Made by a program: the position numbers and the translations under genes
Source of the DNA: a bacterium
GTDB taxonomy: Bacteria > Patescibacteria > Microgenomatia > Levybacterales > UBA12049
Length of the DNA: 7,278 nt
Direction: 5' to 3'
Assembly: GCA_021825955.1 (NCBI GenBank)
Contig: JAKAEH010000039.1
Location: 1-7,278 of the forward strand
Shown: in pieces, positions 1 through 4,890 of the stretch
How positions within the stretch are numbered: position 1 is the first letter of the stretch
Layout: the number at the start of each line of letters is the position of its first letter
The notes under the pieces: model-generated
What the model saw: the letters and a program-made list of their open reading frames with translations, nothing else
Databases searched by the model: none
Told to the model about the DNA's origin: nothing

Positions 1-190
1 CGTGATATCTCCACAATAAAACTAACGGGGTTGCAGCTAAAGAAACGCCGATCAAGGGTATAACTCCCGAAGTGGCCACACATGTTGTCTGACAAACAGT
101 ACTACCTGTAGTACCGGCAAGTCCAAAAATAGACAGAAACGACGACATAAACGTGCTTATTTTAATTCGTAAAGCCGAAAGCTTTTTCAT
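1..190 (-). CDS. Small membrane protein with CxxxC motif, partial
   Basis: This open reading frame starts at an ATG (190-188) and stays open to the left edge, giving 63 residues without a stop; the C-terminus is missing. It begins MKKLSALRIK, then has a hydrophobic stretch (about residues 13-25), the short motif CQTTC (about 33-37), and a second hydrophobic stretch (about 40-59) ending in LLWRYH. I do not recognise the family. The two cysteines next to a membrane segment recall small heavy-metal transport or redox membrane proteins, but that is only a resemblance. It begins 7 bases after the stop of the DUF3105 gene on the same strand, with no clear Shine-Dalgarno sequence, so it is probably co-transcribed with and coupled to that gene. 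The metal-type operator ahead of the pair supports a metal-related role by inference only. Confidence 0.6.
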   Translation of the reverse strand, partial: MKKLSALRIKISTFMSSFLSIFGLAGTTGSTVCQTTCVATSGVIPLIGVSLAATPLVLLWRYH

Positions 191-197
191 AATAAGG

Positions 198-818
198 CTA
201 GTTTGGGGTATTTTCGGGACCCGCTCCTCTAAAAGCATTTATAAAAGAGTTAACTCTATCCATTGTTGCTGCTGTTGTATTAAATTTATCAATTCTTCCC
301 CAAGCAGTCAAGGCAAAATTTGCATCCAGAACAGGACGTGGAATAAGTATTAATTTCCAGGAGTCGCTATCTACTTTTTGTTTCAATTGATTTACAAAAG
401 ACAAACATGCATTTTTATTTTTCCCAAAATCACAATTGTAGGAAATAATAACATATCCGTGCTCCAAACTGTGAATAAGGTAACCGTCGGGAATAGGGCT
501 ATTATAAACTCCTCCGTTTTGCGGAGTTGCATAATGATCCCCTGATGTCGGAGGATTAGAGTTATAAGTAACCTTTGTTCCTACAGGAACGTGGGCCCTT
601 CCCAGTACCGGAACAGCCTGACCAGGCAATGGCTTAGATGAGTTTACTACAAGAAAAGCTCCGCCCAAAGTCAAAAACAATAAAACTGCCAAAACGCTTA
701 CCGATTTTATAATTTTTCTTTTTCTTTTTTCAGAAACTTTTTTTAATCTTTCCTGATCCTTAAAATACTGTCTTCTTTCTTTTTTCGTAAAATACTGTAC
801 CGAAGTATCTGTATCCAT
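198..818 (-). CDS. DUF3105 family membrane-anchored protein
   Basis: A 206-residue protein of the DUF3105 family, whose biochemical role is not established. The N-terminus is charged and lysine/arginine rich (residues 1-38), followed by one membrane segment (about 39-58); the rest should lie outside the membrane. The family signature is clear: PPTSGDHY (89-96), GGVY (102-105) and IHSLEHGYV (115-123), with His95, His116 and His120 as plausible metal ligands, then RPVL (161-164) and AWGR (172-175). Cys129 and Cys138 could form a disulfide. The ATG at 818 is chosen because a GGGGG tract sits 8 bases upstream. It is the first gene of a minus-strand pair with the CxxxC membrane protein. Its promoter and a perfect palindromic operator-like site lie immediately upstream. 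The family call is firm; a role in metal handling is inferred from the histidines and the operator shape. Confidence 0.87.
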   Translation of the reverse strand: MDTDTSVQYFTKKERRQYFKDQERLKKVSEKRKRKIIKSVSVLAVLLFLTLGGAFLVVNSSKPLPGQAVPVLGRAHVPVGTKVTYNSNPPTSGDHYATPQNGGVYNSPIPDGYLIHSLEHGYVIISYNCDFGKNKNACLSFVNQLKQKVDSDSWKLILIPRPVLDANFALTAWGRIDKFNTTAATMDRVNSFINAFRGAGPENTPN

Positions 819-820
819 AA

Positions 821-842
821 TATATCCCCCTAGGGGGATATA
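821..842. promoter_or_regulatory. Perfect 22-bp palindrome, CsoR/RcnR-like operator candidate
   Basis: The half site TATATCCCCCT (821-831) is followed by its exact reverse complement (832-842). The C5-TA-G5 core flanked by AT-rich ends resembles operators bound by CsoR/RcnR/FrmR-family tetrameric metal or aldehyde sensors. It lies 2 bases from the start codon of the DUF3105 gene, covers the predicted transcription start (about 839-840), and its G-tract on the minus strand also serves as the Shine-Dalgarno sequence. A bound repressor would block transcription. The palindrome is seen directly; the regulator class is inferred. Confidence 0.65.
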
Positions 843-845
843 AAT

Positions 846-874
846 AATTTAACTTATATATTTTTCCTTGTCAA
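846..874 (-). promoter_or_regulatory. Promoter of the DUF3105 gene pair
   Basis: On the minus strand a perfect -35 hexamer TTGACA (874-869) is followed after 17 bases by TAAATT (851-846), a 4/6 match to the -10 consensus. The predicted start is about 839-840, inside the palindrome, giving a leader of roughly 20 bases that carries the GGGGG ribosome binding site. The geometry agrees with the gene start and with repression by a protein on the palindrome. Confidence 0.6.
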
Positions 875-943
875 GTCCTGGACAGCCCTAGTACCAGTTT
901 TCAGATATTTCTTTGTTTGTCAACAGCTATTCTCCTTTATAGC

Positions 944-977
944 CTTGACAATTAACTTGACAATTAACTTGACAATT
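944..977. repeat. 12-bp tandem repeat (2.8 copies) in the Fic promoter
   Basis: The unit CTTGACAATTAA occurs at 944-955 and 956-967, and again at 968-977 for its first ten bases; the period breaks at 978. Each unit carries a perfect TTGACA (945-950, 957-962, 969-974). Only the middle copy is correctly spaced from a -10 box. The near-helical 12-bp spacing would place identical sites on roughly the same face of the DNA, so it could be an operator array. It could also be a chance slippage duplication. Confidence 0.85.
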
Positions 978-985
978 TGTATGAT
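957..985 (+). promoter_or_regulatory. Fic gene promoter, predicted leaderless start
   Basis: TTGACA (957-962, 6/6) is followed after 17 bases by TATGAT (980-985, 5/6). A start 6-7 bases downstream falls at about 991-993, at or beside the ATG at 992. There is no Shine-Dalgarno sequence before that ATG, so the messenger RNA is probably leaderless. Confidence 0.65.
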
Positions 986-991
986 AAAATC

Positions 992-1999
992 ATGTTAAAT
1001 CCCAAATTTACCCTCACTTCAAAACTTCTGACAAATTTAACTGAAATTGAACGTTTTTACGGTCAATTGGAGGGAATAAGAATTCCAAAGCAGCTGGAGC
1101 TTAACCTTGAACGAACAAACCTGATAGAATCTTCTTATGCTTCAAACAGTATTGAAGGGAATCCTTTATCTGTTGGAGAAGTAACAAACTTACTTCTAAA
1201 CGACCGCGTGCCAACGAACAGAAGCGAAAAAGAAGTCGTTAATTATTTTTCAATTCTTAAAAACCTTGAAAGCAGAAAAAATGAGGCATTTGATCTTGAC
1301 TTAATACTTGATATTCATAAACAACTTTTAGATGGCGTGGATGATGACATAAAAGGAAAAATACGAAACGTTCCTATAATTGTTGGCAAGAGACAACCTG
1401 ACCAGATAATTATTAAACATAATCCCCCTTACCATGATAAAGAAAGTATTGTGGCTGTATTAAGTGATTTAACAAAGTGGTTAGAAAATACTGATTCATC
1501 TCCAATCCTAAAAGCTGGTATTTTTCACCATCAATTTGTCTATCTTCATCCGTTTGAAGACGGAAACGGAAGAATTTGCAGGCTTTTAACAGCGCTGATT
1601 CTACTTTCGGCAAATTATCAAATAAACAAATACTTTGTACTGGATGATTATTATGACGTTGATAGAACCCTTTATTCGGATTCTTTACATAGTGCTGATA
1701 AAGGTGACAAAACCAGTTGGCTTGAGTATTTCACAGACGGAGTTAAATACTCCCTTCAAAGTGCTTTAGGAAGGGTTCAGGAAGGCATAACAAAACTAAC
1801 GCTTGATATAAGACCCTCCTCAAGAGAGCAACAGGTTTTAGAAATTGTCAGACAATATAAAGAAATAACATCTTCGGATTTGGTGAAAGAATTAAAGATA
1901 ACCAGACAACAAGCATTCAACCTGCTTAAATCGCTTTCAGAAAAAGGTTTCTTGGATAAAAAGGGTACTACAAAAAATAGCTTTTATGTATTAAAGTAG
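992..1999 (+). CDS. Fic-domain protein (likely AMPylase) with C-terminal winged helix
   Basis: A 335-residue Fic/DOC protein. Fic enzymes usually transfer AMP from ATP to a hydroxyl side chain of a target protein. The catalytic motif HPFEDGNGRICR (residues 186-197) matches HxFx(D/E)GNGRxxR fully. An N-terminal SNSIEG (51-56) matches the (S/T)xxxE(G/N) inhibitory motif of class II Fic proteins, whose glutamate blocks the active site, so the enzyme should be intact and self-restrained. The flap region precedes the motif (RNVPIIVGKRQ, about 125-135, and NPPYH, 144-148). The last 60 residues (SSREQQ to the end) look like a winged helix-turn-helix, suggesting DNA binding. The ATG at 992 is preferred because the predicted transcript starts there; a TTG at 977 in the same frame would add five residues but would lie within the promoter. 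Sampled stretches look somewhat AT-richer than the secretion genes. No antitoxin partner is adjacent; regulation is probably built in. The target is unknown. Confidence 0.9.
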   Translation: MLNPKFTLTSKLLTNLTEIERFYGQLEGIRIPKQLELNLERTNLIESSYASNSIEGNPLSVGEVTNLLLNDRVPTNRSEKEVVNYFSILKNLESRKNEAFDLDLILDIHKQLLDGVDDDIKGKIRNVPIIVGKRQPDQIIIKHNPPYHDKESIVAVLSDLTKWLENTDSSPILKAGIFHHQFVYLHPFEDGNGRICRLLTALILLSANYQINKYFVLDDYYDVDRTLYSDSLHSADKGDKTSWLEYFTDGVKYSLQSALGRVQEGITKLTLDIRPSSREQQVLEIVRQYKEITSSDLVKELKITRQQAFNLLKSLSEKGFLDKKGTTKNSFYVLK

Positions 2000-2056
2000 T
2001 CTCTTAAAATCTATACACTCTCAAATTATATATAATCGGAAAAAATATTTCTCCTC

Positions 2057-2085
2057 TTGACATATTCTACTTATTTTCGTATATT
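2057..2085 (+). promoter_or_regulatory. Promoter of the type IV secretion operon
   Basis: TTGACA (2057-2062, 6/6), a 17-base spacer and TATATT (2080-2085, 5/6) predict transcription from about 2091-2093. This leaves a leader of about 65 bases before the pilin ATG. A direct repeat TTTGTAATT (2087-2095 and 2098-2106, 11-bp period) sits at the start site. No gene lies in 2000-2156; it holds only this promoter, the repeat and the hairpin. Confidence 0.65.
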
Positions 2086-2112
2086 GTTTGTAATTAATTT
2101 GTAATTGTAGGC

Positions 2113-2136
2113 AACTGTCCGAAAGGGCAGTTTTTT
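2113..2136 (+). terminator. Intrinsic-terminator-like hairpin in the pilin leader
   Basis: Arms AACTGTCC (2113-2120) and GGGCAGTT (2125-2132) pair over eight positions (one G-U) across a GAAA tetraloop of the stable GNRA type, and the 3' arm runs into six T (2131-2136). It could end transcription of the Fic gene. But it lies downstream of the predicted promoter of the secretion operon, so it could also act as an attenuator. The hairpin is seen; its role is inferred. Confidence 0.6.
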
Positions 2137-2156
2137 GTACGAAAGGGGGTGTGAGT

Positions 2157-2498
2157 ATGAAAAAAGCTTATATTTTGCCGATAGTTATTTTAACCTCGCT
2201 TCTAAGCGTTTCCCCGGTTTTTGCCCAAACCACAACAACCGGCGGAGTTTCCCAAATACAGACATTTATCCAAAGTATTATCCAGGTAATGATAACTTTG
2301 GCAGGGCTTGTATCCGTAGGATTTTTTGTTTGGGGAGGATTCGGTTATATAACAAGTAGCGGTAATCCTGAAAGTCTGGACAGGTCGAAAAAAACAATCC
2401 TTTATTCGGCCATTGGTCTTGCGATAGTCTTAGGGGCATTTGTGTTAAGCAGCGTAGTAACGCAGTTGGCAACAACGGCTTTCGGAGCGGGACACTAA
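2157..2498 (+). CDS. VirB2/TrbC-like pilin subunit
   Basis: A 113-residue small secreted membrane protein with the layout of VirB2/TrbC major pilins. Residues 1-23 form a signal peptide (MKK, hydrophobic core, VFA|Q cleavage site), a short Thr/Gly-rich linker follows, then two membrane segments (about 38-60 and 80-102) joined by a polar loop GGFGYITSSGNPESL (60-74) and a basic stretch (DRSKK). After cleavage it would sit in the membrane until assembled into a pilus. The ATG at 2157 is chosen over an in-frame GTG at 2151 because the strong site GAAAGGGGG (2141-2149) is 7 bases from the ATG but only 1 base from the GTG. It is the first gene of the operon. The same loop motif recurs in the next protein, pointing to a duplication. 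The family call rests on topology, loop and gene order. Confidence 0.8.
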   Translation: MKKAYILPIVILTSLLSVSPVFAQTTTTGGVSQIQTFIQSIIQVMITLAGLVSVGFFVWGGFGYITSSGNPESLDRSKKTILYSAIGLAIVLGAFVLSSVVTQLATTAFGAGH

Positions 2499-2514
2499 TC
2501 CTGCCCCTATTTTT
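2487..2514 (+). promoter_or_regulatory. Weak hairpin after the pilin gene, possible attenuator
   Basis: GCGGGA (2487-2492) can pair with TCCTGC (2499-2504), with one G-U pair and a 6-base loop that holds the pilin stop codon. A T-rich stretch ends at 2514, just before the next start. Such a structure could let more pilin than downstream protein be made, or protect the pilin message. The stem is short and could be chance. Confidence 0.3.
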
Positions 2515-3801
2515 ATGAAAAAGTTAACGCTTGCTTTTAGCATACTGCTTACGTATCTTGCGGTGGCAACTCCCGTCTTTGCCGCTTCGGTTTCTTCGGA
2601 TATAACGCAATATACGGGTAATACCTTAGGGATGATAACCTTGATAGCGACCGCTTCGGCGGCCTTTTTTTTAATTAAGGGAGGGTACGAATACATAACT
2701 TCAACCGGAAAGCCGGACAACCTGGAAAATGCCCGGAAAACCATACGGAATGCAATAATAGGCCTTGTCTTGGTCCTCGGGGCAAGCCTTATCGTTACAC
2801 TCCTTTCAAACTCTTTTAACCAAACCGTAAGCTCAACTACGACGGGAGCGGTTAATATTTCCCCCATAGAAACAGTCAAACCCTCCGACGGCCTGACGCA
2901 GGTTTTAATAGATGCGGTCTCAGGCTTTATGCAAAACATAGTGCAAAGCGCAACAAAACCCATTGTCGACGGAATAATAGGGTATTTAACATCTACCCCG
3001 ACGCTTTTAGATAATTCCGTAATCCTGAACTTCTGGACAATAATGTTAGGCATAACCGACTCTCTTTTTATTCTAGTCGTAGCTCTACTCGGCCTGCATT
3101 TTATGAGCGCCGGGGCTTTGGGGTTTGAGGAAATAGAATTAAGGCACTTGTTGCCAAGAATCGGCCTGGCGTTTCTAGGGGCGAACGTTTCTTTGTTTTT
3201 GGCCAATTATGTAATAGTTACGGCCAATACGCTCACAAAGGCCGTTTTAGACTCAACCGGAGGGCTGACAAACGCCTGGGTGGTAAACGCCATTAACCCA
3301 TCGTCCCTTGTTTCCGGCACAACCCCATTGATTACATTGATATTCCTTGTCATTTTTCTTGTAGTTTCGATAGTGCTTCTTCTTTTATACATCTCAAGGC
3401 TAATACTGATATCTTTGGGAGCAGTATTATCGCCGTTTATCTTCCTTCTTTGGGCAATACCCAGGTTTTCCGACTTTGCGGAAATATCAATAAAAACCTA
3501 CGCTGTCACGGTATTTATAGTGTTTGTCCACGTTGTCATAATCCAGCTTGCCTCGGCTTTCCTTGCCCTGCCCCAAACATCAGGCAATTCCCTTGTATCA
3601 ATAGGGGTAGCCATAGGGCTTTTCGTGACCCTTCTTAAGACTCCGAGCTTAATGATGCAACTTGTCATGTACACATCGGGAAACAAGACCGTCAAAAAAT
3701 TAGGAGGGGAAATAATAAACGTGATAACTACGGATAAAAACGCGGGGTCTGCCGCATCATCCGAACCGGTTAAGCTTGCCAGAAGGAGGGTAGCGGCATG
3801 A
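2515..3801 (+). CDS. Pilin-like module fused to VirB6/TrbL-like membrane protein
   Basis: A 428-residue polytopic membrane protein, probably the inner-membrane channel part of the secretion machine. Residues 1-23 look like a signal peptide ending VFA|A. Residues about 36-98 repeat the VirB2-like plan of the previous gene: two membrane segments around GGYEYITSTGKPDNL (56-70), nearly the same loop as in the pilin. A polar linker (about 100-130) leads to a VirB6/TrbL-like region with some six hydrophobic segments (about 172-197, 212-236, 270-291, 293-313, 327-350, 358-376), and the tail is short and basic (LARRRVAA). No clear Shine-Dalgarno sequence precedes the ATG; it lies 16 bases after the pilin stop. 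Its stop overlaps the next start as ATGA. The VirB6 assignment rests on hydrophobic pattern and operon position rather than a sharp motif. The N-terminal part could act as a signal/anchor module or be a leftover of pilin duplication. Confidence 0.75.
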   Translation: MKKLTLAFSILLTYLAVATPVFAASVSSDITQYTGNTLGMITLIATASAAFFLIKGGYEYITSTGKPDNLENARKTIRNAIIGLVLVLGASLIVTLLSNSFNQTVSSTTTGAVNISPIETVKPSDGLTQVLIDAVSGFMQNIVQSATKPIVDGIIGYLTSTPTLLDNSVILNFWTIMLGITDSLFILVVALLGLHFMSAGALGFEEIELRHLLPRIGLAFLGANVSLFLANYVIVTANTLTKAVLDSTGGLTNAWVVNAINPSSLVSGTTPLITLIFLVIFLVVSIVLLLLYISRLILISLGAVLSPFIFLLWAIPRFSDFAEISIKTYAVTVFIVFVHVVIIQLASAFLALPQTSGNSLVSIGVAIGLFVTLLKTPSLMMQLVMYTSGNKTVKKLGGEIINVITTDKNAGSAASSEPVKLARRRVAA

Positions 3802-4295
3802 GGACAACGGTAATACCCGCCCAGATAACAACCGTGGAGGACAAAATAGCGGGAAACCTTAATTTAACGCAGGTATTTATACTTATGGTCCCTGTATTCT
3901 TCGGGACTGCGGTTTACGTCTTATTTCCGCCCTTTTTCCATTTCGCCATATACAAAATTGCCGTCATTTCGGCAGTCACTTTAGTATCGCTTCTTCTGTC
4001 ACTTCGGATAAAAGGGAAAGTTGCGGCCAACTGGCTGATTGTTTTATTAACGTATAACTTAAGGCCGAAATATTACGTCTTCAATAAAAACGAAGCGTAC
4101 CTTAGGGAGGTATATCTTCCAGAAGCCTCTTTGAAAGCCCATAAAAAAGCTATCTCAAAAAAGGATGCAAAAGCGACCAATTTCTCAAAAGACCTGACAA
4201 GACTGCAAAAATACATCAAAAACCCGAAATACGCTCTAACTCTTAAACCGAATAAGAAAGGGGGAGTTTATGTGGCTCTTAACGAAATCGAATAA
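3798..4295 (+). CDS. PrgI family protein (VirB3-like)
   Basis: A 165-residue protein of the PrgI family, which fills the VirB3 position in type IV secretion systems of Gram-positive-type bacteria: a small inner-membrane protein working with VirB4 and VirB6. The start is typical (VIPAQITTVEDKIAGNLNLTQ, from residue 5). Two membrane segments follow (about 25-44 and 51-70), then NLRPKYYVFNK (87-97), another family hallmark. The C-terminal 60 residues are basic and should be cytoplasmic. The ATG overlaps the upstream stop (ATGA) and has a good GGAGGG site (3785-3790) 7 bases away. Its last 26 bases overlap the next gene, so translation of the three is probably coupled. Confidence 0.85.
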   Translation: MRTTVIPAQITTVEDKIAGNLNLTQVFILMVPVFFGTAVYVLFPPFFHFAIYKIAVISAVTLVSLLLSLRIKGKVAANWLIVLLTYNLRPKYYVFNKNEAYLREVYLPEASLKAHKKAISKKDAKATNFSKDLTRLQKYIKNPKYALTLKPNKKGGVYVALNEIE

Positions 4296-4890
4296 AAAAG
4301 TGTCTTCAAGAAGGCAAATTGACATAAAAGAGGTAAAAGACGGAATACTTACTTTGCCGGACAAAGAATACCGGATGGTGATTGAAACATCCTCCGTAAA
4401 CCTTGAGCTTAAATCAGAGGCCGAACAGGACGTCCTGATAGACGGCTTCCAGAATTTCCTGAATTCCCTTTCATCCCCTTTGCAAATTGTCATAAGGGTA
4501 AGGGAAGTGGATATTGACGGCTACCTTGAGAAAATCCAAAAAGAAAAACAGGATGAAAAGGAAAAAGTATATAAAAACCAGATAGACAACTACACAAACT
4601 TTGTCGAAAACCTTGTTTCGGGGAATAAAATTCTCTCAAGAAGGTTTTATGTTGTCATACCTTATAAAAATTTAGAAAGAATAAACGACTTTGCCCTTAT
4701 AAAAGAACAGATGCACCTGCAAAAGGACATGGTCATCAAAGCTTTGGAGAAACTGGGGATGAAAGCAAAAGTTCTCGACTCTTTGGAAGTGTTAAACCTT
4801 TTTTATAACTTCTACAACAGCAAAGAGTCAAAAACCCAGGAATTAAACGCCCAAGCTTTACAGTCATTAACAAAAGAAACTTATGATTAA
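4270..4890 (+). CDS. Separate TraC/VirB4 N-terminal-domain-like protein
   Basis: A 206-residue soluble protein that resembles the N-terminal domain of VirB4/TraC ATPases, encoded as its own gene. Visible features are a strand-rich start (DGILTLPDKEYRMVIE, 24-39), a helix with FLNSLSSPLQIVIRVREVD (63-81), a highly charged probable coiled coil (about 85-108), ILSRRFYVVIPY (121-132) and a C-terminal GMKAKVLDSLEVLNLFYNFYN (from 163), all usual in VirB4 N-terminal regions. There is no Walker motif. With the next protein it totals about 800 residues, the usual length of an undivided VirB4. The strong site AAAGGGGGAG (4257-4266) fixes the ATG at 4270. The start lies 26 bases inside the PrgI gene and the end overlaps the ATPase gene by 8 bases. 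It probably helps dock the ATPase to the membrane complex. Confidence 0.75.
   Translation: MWLLTKSNKKVSSRRQIDIKEVKDGILTLPDKEYRMVIETSSVNLELKSEAEQDVLIDGFQNFLNSLSSPLQIVIRVREVDIDGYLEKIQKEKQDEKEKVYKNQIDNYTNFVENLVSGNKILSRRFYVVIPYKNLERINDFALIKEQMHLQKDMVIKALEKLGMKAKVLDSLEVLNLFYNFYNSKESKTQELNAQALQSLTKETYD

Noticed and set aside
873..900. Possible hairpin (CTGG...CCAG) followed by TTTT between the divergent genes
   Set aside because: Only four base pairs hold around a 12-base loop, too weak for a terminator, and there is no transcript that would need to end there.
944..977. CRISPR array or replication-origin iterons
   Set aside because: The 12-bp unit is contiguous without spacers, has under three copies, and forms -35 boxes of a promoter; no cas or rep gene is present.
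977..991. TTG at 977 as start of the Fic gene
   Set aside because: It lies within the spacer of the predicted promoter, upstream of the predicted transcript start, and has no ribosome binding site.
992..1999. Fic protein as an effector delivered by the neighbouring type IV system
   Set aside because: Fic effectors of such systems usually carry a delivery domain. This one has a winged-helix-like end instead, its own promoter, and lies outside the secretion operon. Adjacency alone is not enough.
2151..2156. GTG at 2151 as start of the pilin
   Set aside because: Only one base separates it from the G-rich ribosome binding site; the ATG at 2157 has normal spacing and begins a standard MKK signal peptide.
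2445..3206. A 253-codon open frame on the minus strand opposite the pilin/VirB6-like genes
   Set aside because: Antisense to a coherent signal peptide and membrane protein; the translation is basic and patternless with no recognisable domain, so it is a shadow of the plus-strand gene.
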